Source: Streptomyces tauricus (GTDB lineage: Bacteria > Actinomycetota > Actinomycetes > Streptomycetales > Streptomycetaceae). From it: a stretch of 64,000 nucleotides of DNA. Under the pieces are notes generated by a model. It saw only the letters and a program-made list of their open reading frames with translations. It had not been told where the DNA came from and searched no databases. Position numbers and translations under genes: made by a program. Location: contig NZ_BMVY01000013.1 of the NCBI RefSeq assembly GCF_014650955.1, positions 175,403 through 239,402 of the forward strand. Reading direction: 5' to 3'. Positions 16,418 through 24,928 of the stretch are shown one piece after another. The stretch's first letter is position 1. Each line of letters starts with the position of its first letter.

Positions 16418-17040
16418 GCTGCTCGGTCCTCCTGCCGGTTTTCGACCCGGTCTGCCGCTCGCTGGACGGCTTGTGCGGCACGTTGCAGGTCGGCGAGGAC
16501 GGCGTCCACATGCGGTGCGTCACCACCGGAGTTGAGGGCCTTGGCGACCTGGTTGACGTTGCTGCCGGCCCAGCCGAACTGACGGCGCACCCCGAACAAG
16601 GCCATCAGGATGTCGCGGTCAGTGGCGATCGCTGCCGCGGTGCGCGACTGGTCGCGGGCGGCGGCCAGGGCGCAATGGGCCATAAACCCGGCCACGCTCA
16701 TGCCGACGTGGTCGGCGCCGGACTGGATGATGGCGAGTTCTTGTGGGTTCAGGCGCACGCTGTGAGCGGGGCGCTGCTTCTTGTCACGCGGACGCGACCT
16801 CCCCTTCCTGGCCCTGCGCTTGCGGCTGGCCTTGTCTGGCTGCGGTCCGCCCTCGGCCGCAGCCTTCCCGTCCGGCGCCCCCTGGCGCCGGACGGGCACC
16901 GCCACCCCCGGGGCGGGGTCGGGTTCGGACGCACCCCCTGAGGGGGAGTGTCCGAACCTCCAACTTGCTGTGCCGTTTGGGGCTGGGGAGGTCGCGTTCT
17001 GGTGCGCCTCGGTGGACGTCTGAGGGTGACGCTGTTGCAT
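16414..17040 (-). CDS. MobC-like relaxosome accessory protein
   Basis: This 208-residue protein has a basic, low-complexity N-terminus (residues 1-85) followed by a MobC/ribbon-helix-helix-like region: HSVRLNPQELAIIQSGADHV, then FGWAGSNVNQVAKALN. MobC binds oriT and helps the relaxase. The gene is coupled to the relaxase by a four-base overlap. It lies directly downstream of the palindrome array, which is therefore a good oriT candidate. Confidence 0.82.
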   Translation of the reverse strand: MQQRHPQTSTEAHQNATSPAPNGTASWRFGHSPSGGASEPDPAPGVAVPVRRQGAPDGKAAAEGGPQPDKASRKRRARKGRSRPRDKKQRPAHSVRLNPQELAIIQSGADHVGMSVAGFMAHCALAAARDQSRTAAAIATDRDILMALFGVRRQFGWAGSNVNQVAKALNSGGDAPHVDAVLADLQRAAQAVQRAADRVENRQEDRAA

Positions 17041-17644
17041 GGAAGTCCCTTGACGAAGTATTTGAGGCGGGGCGGTCCGTGGTGGTCGGGGCGTGAGAGA
17101 GGCCAGTCAAGACCGGGACGGTCCTGCGGGGATGTACCGGATCGGGGACCGTGGAGACCGGCCTTCTTCATCCGGTCCCGGGGGCCGGTCCCCGGGGTTG
17201 GTCCCCGTTTGAGGGGACCGTGGTGCCAGTTGGTCGCCGTGTCTATCGGTCCCGGCAGGCGACGAAGGCGTCGGTCCCCGGCCACCCCGCATGGGCGGTC
17301 CCCGAGTGTGCTGCGGGGACCGAGGCTGCTCTTGTAAGGCGTTGATCTGTTTGTTGTCCCCGGTCCCCGGTCCCCGGTCCCCGGTCCCCGGGGCCGATTG
17401 GTCCGTTGGGGACCGGTCCCCGTGCGGTGCCGTGTTCGGCTCGGGGACCGGTCCCCGAAGTAGTGCCGTCGGGGACCGGTCCCCAAGAGGTGGCGTCGGT
17501 CCCCGCTGTTGGAGGCAGTCGGTCCCCGGGACGGTCCCCGCTCTGCTGGGGACCGGTCCCCATGTATGGCGACGGTCCCCGAACCGGACGGTCTGTGCGC
17601 AGACGCCGACCGGCCGGCTGTAGGGGCGGCGTGCCTTGGTGGGT
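17041..17644. repeat. array of GGGGACCGGTCCCC palindromes and half-sites (oriT or replication-origin candidate)
   Basis: No gene is seen here. The region holds four exact copies of the 14-bp palindrome GGGGACCGGTCCCC (17408-17421, 17443-17456, 17471-17484, 17548-17561). It also has five tandem GTCCCCG heptamers (17356-17390), and more than ten isolated GGTCCCC or GGGGACC half-sites from about 17150 to 17580. It lies between mobC and a DnaC-like loader gene. The arrangement resembles iterons of a replication origin or the binding array of an oriT complex. Function is inferred from position. Confidence 0.75.
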
Positions 17645-18355
17645 CTAGGTGGGGTCCTCGCGTCGGCGGTCGGGGCCGGTGAGGATGACGCGTTCGGTCA
17701 TCTCTGCGAGGCGGGAGGCGACGCGGTCGCCGAGGGTGGTGCGGAGTTCGGCGGTGGGGAGGTTGGTGGTGATGAGGGTGGGGAGCAGGTGCTCGTAGCG
17801 GTGGTTGATGAGCCGGTAGGTCAGCTCCTCGGTCCACTCGCTGGTCTTGGCCGCGCCGAGGTCGTCCAGGAGCAGCAGCGGGCAGCGGGCCAGGGTCTGC
17901 AGCTCGCGTTCGCTGTCATGGCCGGTGCGGGAGCTGGGGCGCAGGCGGGCGTGGAGGTCGGCGCTGGTGGTGGCTTCCCAGCGCAGGCGGACGCCTCGGT
18001 GCAGGAGGGTGCGGATGGCGCCGTATGCCTGGTGGGTCTTGCCTGTGCCGGTGGGGCCGACGATCAGCAATGAGCCGCCCTCGGATATACCGGGTGCACC
18101 GGCCGGGCCTGGGCGTCCTGCTTCGGCGATCTGGGTGGCCCAGGCGGTGATCTGGGGGTGGTCGGCGAGGGCGCCGCGGTAGCGGGCGGGGATGCGTCTG
18201 TCGGCCAGCTCCAGGGCGCTGACCGGTTCCTCCGGTGGCGGTGCTGCCGTGGCTGTGGGGTCGAGGCCGCGGGCGGTGAGGATGTCTTCGAGGCGGGCCG
18301 TCACGGTGCCGACGGACTGCGGCGGGCGCCCGCGGGTGCCGGTGGTGGTGTTCAG
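17645..18355 (-). CDS. DnaC/IstB-like ATP-binding helicase loader
   Basis: This AAA+ protein of about 236 residues has Walker A GPTGTGKTHQ, Walker B PLLLLDDLGA and sensor-1 TLITTNLP, in the DnaC/IstB arrangement. It likely loads the host replicative helicase at the element's origin. The start is uncertain: CTG 18355 overlaps the upstream stop by four bases (CTGA) and GTG 18304 is the first conventional start. Its neighbours are a replication-initiator-like gene upstream and the palindrome array downstream. Confidence 0.82.
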   Translation of the reverse strand: MNTTTGTRGRPPQSVGTVTARLEDILTARGLDPTATAAPPPEEPVSALELADRRIPARYRGALADHPQITAWATQIAEAGRPGPAGAPGISEGGSLLIVGPTGTGKTHQAYGAIRTLLHRGVRLRWEATTSADLHARLRPSSRTGHDSERELQTLARCPLLLLDDLGAAKTSEWTEELTYRLINHRYEHLLPTLITTNLPTAELRTTLGDRVASRLAEMTERVILTGPDRRREDPT

Positions 18356-19257
18356 AGCTGGCCTCCGTAAGCCGCTGCGGTATCGGCCGGGTTGGTCCAG
18401 GCCCGGCTCGAGGCGGTGCTGCGCGTGGGGGTGTTCATCACGTCGTTGACGAGGCTGGGCAGCACGCTGGGGTGCACTCCCTTGGCCCGTTGCTGGATGA
18501 GCGCGGCGCGGATGTGGTCGGCCTTGATGCCCTCGGCCAGCAGGTTGCGCACTTCGCGTCCCAGGTGTCCCAGGAAGCTGCCAGGCGGGCGTTCGGCACA
18601 TCCGGCGACGTACTCGCCGATCAGGTCCTTCGCCGAGACGCTCGCAGGCGCGGGGGCGCTCGCGCCCCCCGAAGGGGAAGATCCTAGATCCACGTTCCTA
18701 GGTCCTAGATCCGGACCGTGAGGGCTCACGGAGCGCTGCGTGAGCGGTTCGTGAGCTGGCGATGAGGGCTCACTGAGTACCCGCTGACCAGCACCTTCTT
18801 CGACAGGCGGGATCACCGCCCCGGCACCGTGAGGGGTCACGGAGTGCTCCGTGAGGTCTTTGTGAGTACTCGGTGCCGGCTCGCGGGCAGGGCCGAGGTG
18901 TCCGTGGTCGTGGTGTGGGCAGTCGGGGTGGCGCACGCCGCTGGGCCGGTTGATCTTCTGGTGGCGGGCGAAGGTGACGAGGTGCAGGTACCGTTTGCCG
19001 TCGCCGCCCTCGTAGCGGCAGATCAGCCCGGCTTCCTGGAGCTGGCTGAGGTCGTCATCGACGTCCATGGGGCCGTGGTCCGGGCGCAGCGACCACAGCA
19101 GGCCGGCGATGACCGCGGCCTGGTCGCGGAACCGGCCGCGGTCATCGGCCTGCGTGAGCAGCCCGAAGAACGTCCGCTCCGCGGACAGGGACACCATCGC
19201 CAACGACTCGGAGGCGAACGCTTCGGGCTTGATGGTGCGGATACGGGCGATGTCGAT
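18352..19257 (-). CDS. replication-initiator-like protein of the element
   Basis: This protein of about 301 residues has a conserved N-terminal winged-helix-like region (RIRTIKPEAFASESLAMVSL, TFFGLLTQADDRGRFRDQAA) and a C-terminal helical region before the stop. This layout is typical of phage and actinomycete-element replication proteins encoded before a DnaC-like loader. The middle is a disordered Pro/His-rich linker. There is no ATG or GTG at the conserved N-terminus; an ATC at 19257 or 19251 behind GAAGG fits best, so the start is tentative. Confidence 0.65.
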   Translation of the reverse strand: MDIARIRTIKPEAFASESLAMVSLSAERTFFGLLTQADDRGRFRDQAAVIAGLLWSLRPDHGPMDVDDDLSQLQEAGLICRYEGGDGKRYLHLVTFARHQKINRPSGVRHPDCPHHDHGHLGPAREPAPSTHKDLTEHSVTPHGAGAVIPPVEEGAGQRVLSEPSSPAHEPLTQRSVSPHGPDLGPRNVDLGSSPSGGASAPAPASVSAKDLIGEYVAGCAERPPGSFLGHLGREVRNLLAEGIKADHIRAALIQQRAKGVHPSVLPSLVNDVMNTPTRSTASSRAWTNPADTAAAYGGQL

Positions 19258-19343
19258 CGACCACCTTCGTCGCGATTCGGGGCGTTGTCCGGCGAAACGC
19301 CGGGGCGCGTGGACAACACAGCCACACCCGCCGCGCACAAGTC

Positions 19344-19365
19344 CAGAGTTGACTTACAAACTCTG
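19344..19365. promoter_or_regulatory. inverted repeat, likely operator
   Basis: CAGAGTT and AACTCTG form an exact 7-bp inverted repeat with an 8-bp spacer containing GACTTACA. It lies in the AT-richer gap between the leftward replication gene and the rightward XRE gene, where the element's repressor would be expected to bind. Confidence 0.5.
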
Positions 19366-19510
19366 TAGTAATCGTGCGGGGCTGGAAAACCATAAACCCG
19401 AAACGCCGGTCAAGGAAAAGGGGTGCCGGAAACCGGCACCTCGCGTGCATCGCTCACGGCAGACACCACACCGCTTCCCCTGGCTCGGGAAAGCAAGCTA
19501 CAACACACCC

Positions 19511-19792
19511 ATGCCGCCACGCCCCCTCGGAATCGGTCCCGCCGGACAAGCCGCCGCACACGCCATAGAGCGCCTGCGCACCACGCGCGGCTACTCGCAG
19601 CGCCGACTCGCCGACCGCGTCACCGCCCTCGGCCGGCCCTTGACCTTCACCCAACTCTCCCGCATCGAAAGACGAGTTCGCCGTTGCGACGTCGACGACC
19701 TCGTAGTCATCGCCGCCGCTCTCGGCGTGGCTCCCCAGACGCTCCTCCACGATGCCGGTGCGCGTCCCCGACCGGACGGCGGGGCAATGTAA
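19511..19792 (+). CDS. small XRE family regulator
   Basis: This 93-residue protein is little more than an XRE helix-turn-helix (RTTRGYSQRRLADRVTALG, then FTQLSRIERRVRRCDVDDL). ATG 19511 is chosen because homology-like sequence begins there. Transcribed away from the replication module, it is the likely repressor or switch of the integrative element. A hairpin follows directly. Confidence 0.78.
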   Translation: MPPRPLGIGPAGQAAAHAIERLRTTRGYSQRRLADRVTALGRPLTFTQLSRIERRVRRCDVDDLVVIAAALGVAPQTLLHDAGARPRPDGGAM

Positions 19793-19798
19793 CCGACG

Positions 19799-19823
19799 AT
19801 CGCCGGTTGGCCAAACCGGCGAT
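19799..19823 (+). terminator. hairpin after the XRE gene
   Basis: ATCGCCGGTT and AACCGGCGAT are an exact 10-bp inverted repeat around GGCCA, starting about seven bases after the XRE stop. It is a probable terminator. The half-site ATCGCCGGTT recurs near 20220, before the excisionase gene. Confidence 0.65.
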
Positions 19824-20263
19824 TCTCCAGACCATTGAACGACCCGGGGCGCCGACGTGTCCCAATGCTGTGTGTGAGGAGCCGAGCAGTTTGCCGCAGC
19901 CCGCAATAGGCGAGTTTTTGTTGCTCTTCGAGGGGCGCATTCGTGTCCTTCTGGAATGGATTGAAGAGGAATCCTCGGGATCGGTGTTTCCCTTCTTCGC
20001 CTTCATGGCGGGCACAGTGCACCCGCCTGAGCAGTAATAACCGTTCCGCGCTCTGGCCCAAGATCTGTGCGCGGGCCCACCGCCGTACACATTCGGACCT
20101 TCTGCGGTCCGTACCTCGCTGCGGCCATCACGTGACACATCTCCTGGGCGATGTGGTCCCACTGCCCTGACCGGGCCGGTTGACCTTCGTCCTACATCGC
20201 CCGGCAGCCCGGCGAAATCGAATCGCCGGTTCTTTCCTCCCCCTTGTCTCCAAGGAGTCGCCC
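19824..20263 (+). other. AT-richer spacer before the excisionase gene
   Basis: I see no confident gene. A short plus-strand frame from GTG 19873 to 20037 (54 residues, with FEGRIRVLLEWIEEE) has protein-like character but no RBS. The region probably holds the promoter for the excisionase and integrase genes. A second ATCGCCGGTT half-site lies near 20220. Confidence 0.4.
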
Positions 20264-20470
20264 ATGCCTGCCCGTTTGCTGTCCATCCCTGCCGTGGCCG
20301 CCGCCCTGGACGTCGACCGCCGCACCGTCTACCGCTTCATCGCCGCCGGAGACCTTCCCGTCGTCGATCTGCGTACCGGGACACAACGCTCCCGCGTCCG
20401 TGTCCCTGCTGCAGGGCTGGAGGAGTTCATCGCCAGCAGGCTGGTCGTCTCCCCGCGCGCCCGCCGGTGA
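20264..20470 (+). CDS. excisionase-type helix-turn-helix protein
   Basis: This 68-residue protein has a MerR/excisionase DNA-binding domain: LLSIPAVAAALDVDRRTVYR, then FIAAGDLPVVDL and RVRVPAAGLEEFIA. AAGGAG lies seven bases before ATG 20264. Position immediately upstream of the integrase gene indicates a recombination directionality factor. Confidence 0.85.
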   Translation: MPARLLSIPAVAAALDVDRRTVYRFIAAGDLPVVDLRTGTQRSRVRVPAAGLEEFIASRLVVSPRARR

Positions 20471-20521
20471 TCTCTCACCGGCACTTTGGCCCTCACCGTT
20501 CCTGCGTGAAGGAGCAGTACC

Positions 20522-21625
20522 ACGTACCTGCGTAGATTGAAGTCCGGTAGGTGGCAGGCGACCGTACGCAACCGGACCGGCGACCGGTTCAGCGAATCCT
20601 TCCCCCTCAAGGCCCAGGCGCGGGCCTGGGGCATTGAGTTGGAGACCCAGTTCGCTCGCGGAGCGGTACGCGACCCGCGGGCCGGCGAAATCGCGTTCCG
20701 GGAGTGGCACGACCGATGGTGGAACGCCCGCATCGTCGAACCCCACACCCTGCGCGGCGACGCGTCCAGCATCAAGAACCACGTCATGCCCCACTGGGCG
20801 GACTGGGAGATGCGGGCCATCACCCGCATGGACGTCCAGAGCTGGATCCGCTCCCTGGTCGACAAGGGCACGGGCCCTGCTGCGATCAAGCGGGCCTACA
20901 ACCTGACGTCGTCGATCATGCGCGCGGCGGTCGACGACGATGTGATCGCGGTCAGCCCGTGCCGCAGCATCGATCTGCCGCCTATCGCCGTCAAACCGCC
21001 GCAGTGGTTCACGCCCGACCAGGCGCAGAGCATCCTCGACCAACTGGCCCCCGCCTGGCGCACGATGTGCCTGCTCGGCTTCTACACCGGACTGCGCTGG
21101 GGAGAACTCTCCGGCCTGCACCGCCACCGCATCGACGTGCGCCGCTCGCGCCTGTTCGTGGTGGAGGTCAACACCAAGAGCGGCATCAAGGAATACCCCA
21201 AGAGCTCCAAGAGCCGCCGGGAGGTACCGCTCCCGCCCCACGTCCTGGAAGCGTTCGAACGCCACATCCACCGGCTCGACCGCGACGCGGTGGTGTTCAC
21301 CACCATCACCAAGGGCCGCTCCGGGCGCCTACTCGCCGACAGCAACTGGCGCCGGCAGACCTGGTGGCCCGCCGTCGAGGCCGCGTTCCACTTCGGCGAC
21401 GACGGCGAGCTGCAGCTCGTCCCGCACTACCCGCCGCACTCCATGCGCCACACCTGCGCCTCATGGCTCGTCCAGAAGGGAGTCTCGCTCTACGAGGTTC
21501 AACACCTCCTCGGCCACGAGAGCTTCCAGACCACCCAGCGCTACGCCCACCTGCAGCCGGACGCCCACAAGGCCGTCCTCGGAGCCTGGAAAAGCATGGA
21601 AAACCCGCTCACCATCACTACATGA
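20522..21625 (+). CDS. tyrosine site-specific integrase
   Basis: This protein of about 367 residues has the tyrosine recombinase catalytic set: Arg in TGLRWGELSGL, His-x-x-Arg in HSMRHTCASW, His in LLGHESFQTTQ, and the nucleophile Tyr in RYAHL. An SAM-like core-binding domain lies at about residues 60-150. The first conventional start in frame is TTG 20537, but the conserved N-terminus (TYLRRLKSGRW) begins at ACG 20522, seven bases after AAGGAG. The gene defines the right end of the integrative element; its att site is not evident. Confidence 0.9.
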   Translation, partial: TYLRRLKSGRWQATVRNRTGDRFSESFPLKAQARAWGIELETQFARGAVRDPRAGEIAFREWHDRWWNARIVEPHTLRGDASSIKNHVMPHWADWEMRAITRMDVQSWIRSLVDKGTGPAAIKRAYNLTSSIMRAAVDDDVIAVSPCRSIDLPPIAVKPPQWFTPDQAQSILDQLAPAWRTMCLLGFYTGLRWGELSGLHRHRIDVRRSRLFVVEVNTKSGIKEYPKSSKSRREVPLPPHVLEAFERHIHRLDRDAVVFTTITKGRSGRLLADSNWRRQTWWPAVEAAFHFGDDGELQLVPHYPPHSMRHTCASWLVQKGVSLYEVQHLLGHESFQTTQRYAHLQPDAHKAVLGAWKSMENPLTITT

Positions 21626-21629
21626 ACCT

Positions 21630-21665
21630 TGCCTCCCCCCCGTCCGCACCGGACAGGAGTGGAGG
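21630..21665 (+). terminator. imperfect hairpin after the integrase gene
   Basis: GCCTCC...GTCCG-CAC-CGGAC...GGAGG forms an imperfect stem just after the integrase stop. A GGCGTC/GACGCC pair follows at 21664-21686. It probably terminates the integrase transcript and could overlap the attachment site. Confidence 0.45.
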
Positions 21666-21714
21666 CGTCTTACGGCAGGTGACGCCCGAACGGACTGGGG
21701 TCGGCCAACGGGTG

Positions 21715-22377
21715 TCACCTCATGTCGAGGAACTCTCTGGCACCGCGGAGCCTGATGCCCAGCCGGTGTTGTGTGGCGTGGCTGCCGAGGCGTACGTCCA
21801 GTGCCCCCAGCAGCCGGGTATCCGCCCGACGGCCGACGGGTAGCAAGGAGGGTGCGATGCCGTCGCGGCGGGCGCTGAGCACGCTCAGAGAGTAGCGGCT
21901 GAGGGCGTCGGTGCCGGCGAGGTGGAAGACGCCTGTTTCGGTCGAGGCCGCGAGCTTCCACAGACCGGCCGCGAGATCGGCGGCGTGGACAGGGCAGCGG
22001 ATGCCGTCCGTGAACAGAACTCCCTCCCGCTCGTTGGCAGCCAGTTCGTGCACCACCCGTTCGCGGTGGTATCCTCCGTCGCCGATGATCAGGGAGGTGT
22101 GGTCGGCAACGCCGTCCGGGCACAGCAGTAGCACAGAGGTCTCATCGGCGGCTTTCGCGGCTCCGTACGGGGTGATCGGGACTGGGGCACAGGTCTCGTC
22201 GTAACGGGTCTTGCCGATGCCGGAGAACACGGCATCGGAGGAGACGTGCACCAGGCGGATTCCAAGCTTCGCGGTGGCCATGCGGATGGAGCCGTCCGCA
22301 GTAATCGCCCAGTCCACACCGTCGCTTGTCACGTTGACCACCACGCGAGGTGCCACCGTAGCCAGGAGCGCTTCCAC
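21715..22377 (-). pseudogene. RmlD-like NAD-dependent reductase, N-terminus lost
   Basis: This 220-residue frame matches the dTDP-4-dehydrorhamnose reductase-like SDR family: RLVHVSSDAVFSG, then the YGAAKAADE active-site motif, and IRCPVHAADLAAGLWKLA. About 50-60 N-terminal residues with the Rossmann GxxGxxG are absent. Just upstream the expected LDV(V)DPAQ reading is interrupted by a one-base deletion and an in-frame stop. Without the cofactor-binding motif it is unlikely to be active. Confidence 0.7.
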
Positions 22378-22978
22378 CTGTGCGGGATCACGACGTCGAG
22401 CTGATGTCAGGCGCCGACCTGCGCAGCACTGGAGCGGGAGCGGAACGTAGCATCTGCGTCCCAGAGTTCCTGGCCGACAGCGACGAGTTCGGCAGCGCTA
22501 GCCACATCGCGCAGGAACTCCTCGACCGCCGAGAACAGACCCTCGGCACCGCAGCACGGGTCGTGTACCGGAAGCGACCCGCACGTGACCGCTAGAGCCA
22601 TGCTGTCGGGGCCGAGTAGCAACCTCACGGTTGCAGCGGACACTCTCTTGGGTGTTGTGAACTCACAGAAGAGCTCCGGTGACGCCGCGGTAAAGCGACG
22701 TAGCCGCTCGTCGTACTCCCTGTCCCATCCGCCGGTGCGGAACCGCGCTCCTCACCAAGGTCGAGGGTGGTGAACCGGGACAGGACGGGCTACAGCAGCC
22801 GAGCTCCGGCCAGTTGGCGCACGGTCACCGCGAAGTCGAAGGCGTCCAATGCTTCGACGACAGCGGTGGGGAAATTCCGTGTGAAGAAGTGTAGTTGCTC
22901 TGTCAGCTCCCGCTCAGACTCGGTGTCCGCGTCCGACCGAAGACCTTCCAGTCCTCACGCGGCTGCGGCCCCGGTAGA
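22378..22978. other. degenerate region
   Basis: No intact gene. On the minus strand 22407-22643 is a 78-residue frame of unknown nature. Around 22790-22900 the minus strand reads LTEQLHFFTRNFPTAVVEAL then AFDFAVTVRQLAG, which looks like the C-terminus of a lost protein. The region sits between the integrative element and the conflict locus and appears to be decayed cargo. Confidence 0.5.
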
Positions 22979-23138
22979 TCACCCCTCTTCCGCCTGCTGG
23001 AGCAGGCAGTCCATCCGGCGCAGCAAGTGAAGGGCAGAACCACCTTGCCGTATTCGCTTGCCTTGAAGTCCCCCCCCGCAGCAGATCTGACATGGACCAG
23101 ATATGGTCCGCCAGCGCGCGGTTCCCGTCCCTGGACAC
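22979..23138 (-). pseudogene. HsdM (type I restriction-modification) N-terminal remnant
   Basis: Three minus-strand frames spell the start of a type I methyltransferase subunit: NRALADHIWSMSDLLRG (from ATG 23138), DFKASEYGKVVLPFT, then LLRRMDCLLQQAEEG. Intact HsdM proteins begin with a very similar ADFIWSVADLLRG...LPFTVLRRLDC. The first shift falls at a run of eight C (about 23070-23077, plus strand), the second is a missing base after PFT. The rest of hsdM, hsdS and hsdR are absent. Confidence 0.7.
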
Positions 23139-23395
23139 TCACCCTCCCCCGCACCGCCCATACACGGTTCTCGTCCGGCGCTGTGCTGATCAGCATGGTA
23201 GCCACAGCTTCGTCTCACTACCCCGCCGTGATCCGCCTGTTGTGGCATTTGGTCTATGCCGGCCCTGCCAGGCGAGGTTGGTGGGCCCGCCCAGCGAGTC
23301 GCGGACACCGACCTTGCCGATGGCGTGCTGCTGATCATGCTGATCATGCTGGGCGGGTGGTCGAGCGTGTGCGGGGGCGGACGCGGGCCGGGCCC

Positions 23396-24928
23396 CTACG
23401 GCGACGATTGGTGGCCCTCTCGCAGTAGCACGGCTAGAATTTGTTCGGCCTCGGCAGCGTTCGCCATGTGCAGCTCCCGGCGCGCGCCGCCCAGACTGAG
23501 TTCGAGGCGCTGCACCAAACCCTGTCTCTGGAGACTGGACAGAACGGCCGCCACTCGACCCGCTCGCAGCCCCGGCAGCGCCACCGCGACTGCATCGCGG
23601 CCAGGCACGAAGGACACTCCGTCCGTTGCCCCCTCGTCGAGGAGCCTGCGGGCCAGCCGCCAGAGCACCATCGGGTCCTCGTCCTCGATGATGAGCCACT
23701 CGTGGAGCCCCTCTGGCGCACTGATCATCAGGCCGGGCTCGCGGGGCAGCGCCCTCTGGGCGGCGAGTCCGTAATCCCTGCCCTGCGACGGCGCGCCGCT
23801 CAGCACACGCCACTCGATCCGCAAGGCGCTCGCGTCCGCTTCCACGTGGAAGGGCAGCGAGTTGCCGGGCCGCGCCCCTTTCGGTGCCCGGGGTTCCGGC
23901 CTTTCCGGATGAGCGGCGGTGAATGAGGAGAGTGACGACGGCAGCGATGCGCGCAGGTAGGGGGCCAGGAGGCGGCGCAGCGCCTCACCTGACTCCGGTG
24001 CCTGCGATTCCAGCAACGGGCGGGCCAGCTCCGCGGCGAGTAGGTCCAAGCCCTCGGACAGAAGTGGAGCTCCTCGTGCATCGGCGAGTTGGGCCAGGGC
24101 CCAGGCGAGGTGCCGTGAGTCACTGCGGCGCCGAGCAAGCCACGCGTCCACGGCCAAGACGTCGATCCGAGCGGGGCCGGTCTCATAGCGGTCCCAGTTC
24201 ATCTCCTTCCACTGGTCGACACGGTCCAAGTCGCCGCGTCTGCATGCCAGATAAGCGACCGCCAGATCGAAGAGTGGAGTGCCTCGTACGCCAGGATCGT
24301 CCCACCAAACCCGCTCCACGATGGCGGCCCAGCCCCATTCCCCGAGCCGTAGCGCCTCCAGCAGGGTGAAACCTGAGTCCGCGACGGGGCGGACCTCCAC
24401 CGGACCCTGCGGCCGATGCTCGGTCGGCCGCAGGGTGAAAAGGGATGCTTCCGGCACCAGTGTGCATACCGGACGCCTTCGGCCGCCACCGATCTGTAGG
24501 ATGCTGGGGCCACCTTGCGGGGTGGCCACCGTCGCGGCCTGCCTCGTGGCCATGTCCGACGGGTCCCGTACGGTCCAGTGGCTGTCTGGCGCCCAACCCC
24601 ATAGTCGGACCCAGCCACTTGCGGCCCGACCAGACTTCTTGGCACTCGGGTTCTCCTCGTTCGCGCGCCGCGCGGAAAGCACGGCGCGCCGGGTGTGGCC
24701 ACCGGTCACCGCGATGGACTGAACCGAAAGATAGGGGGACCAGCCGTGGACCAGGCACCGTTCCTCGTACGGGATCTCCACTGGGGTCGACATTCCAGCG
24801 CGCAGCGGGACCCGCGCCAGCCGGCGGTTGCCACGATCAAGGACCTCGGCCGCGCCGACGACCGCGCCCGGAGTGGCACTAGGCACCGGGGGAGCCACGA
24901 TGTCGACGTGTGCCGTAGTGACGCTCAC
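23396..24928 (-). CDS. unknown protein coupled to the caspase-like gene
   Basis: This 510-residue protein starts at GTG 24928, overlapping the caspase stop by four bases (GTGA). I recognise no family. The N-terminal third looks beta-rich and basic, residues of about 190-320 are helical (TLLEALRLGEWGWAAIVERV, AWALAQLADARGAPLL), and the C-terminal 120 residues (GLHEWLIIEDEDPMVLWRLA, then AGRVAAVLSSLQRQGLVQRL) suggest a compact regulatory domain, perhaps winged-helix-like. There is no NTPase motif, signal peptide or membrane span. It is probably the sensor, adaptor or substrate of the caspase/hydrolase pair. Confidence 0.7.
   Translation of the reverse strand: MSVTTAHVDIVAPPVPSATPGAVVGAAEVLDRGNRRLARVPLRAGMSTPVEIPYEERCLVHGWSPYLSVQSIAVTGGHTRRAVLSARRANEENPSAKKSGRAASGWVRLWGWAPDSHWTVRDPSDMATRQAATVATPQGGPSILQIGGGRRRPVCTLVPEASLFTLRPTEHRPQGPVEVRPVADSGFTLLEALRLGEWGWAAIVERVWWDDPGVRGTPLFDLAVAYLACRRGDLDRVDQWKEMNWDRYETGPARIDVLAVDAWLARRRSDSRHLAWALAQLADARGAPLLSEGLDLLAAELARPLLESQAPESGEALRRLLAPYLRASLPSSLSSFTAAHPERPEPRAPKGARPGNSLPFHVEADASALRIEWRVLSGAPSQGRDYGLAAQRALPREPGLMISAPEGLHEWLIIEDEDPMVLWRLARRLLDEGATDGVSFVPGRDAVAVALPGLRAGRVAAVLSSLQRQGLVQRLELSLGGARRELHMANAAEAEQILAVLLREGHQSSP

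Noticed and set aside
14903..16582. Long plus-strand frame opposite the relaxase gene
   Set aside because: Gly/Val-rich shadow; the minus strand has clear relaxase motifs.
17150..17590. CRISPR-like array
   Set aside because: Repeats are short palindromes with irregular spacing and no unique spacers of constant length; no cas genes.
21626..22400. tRNA gene as attachment site of the integrative element
   Set aside because: No cloverleaf or TTCGAA-type T-loop was seen near either end of the element.
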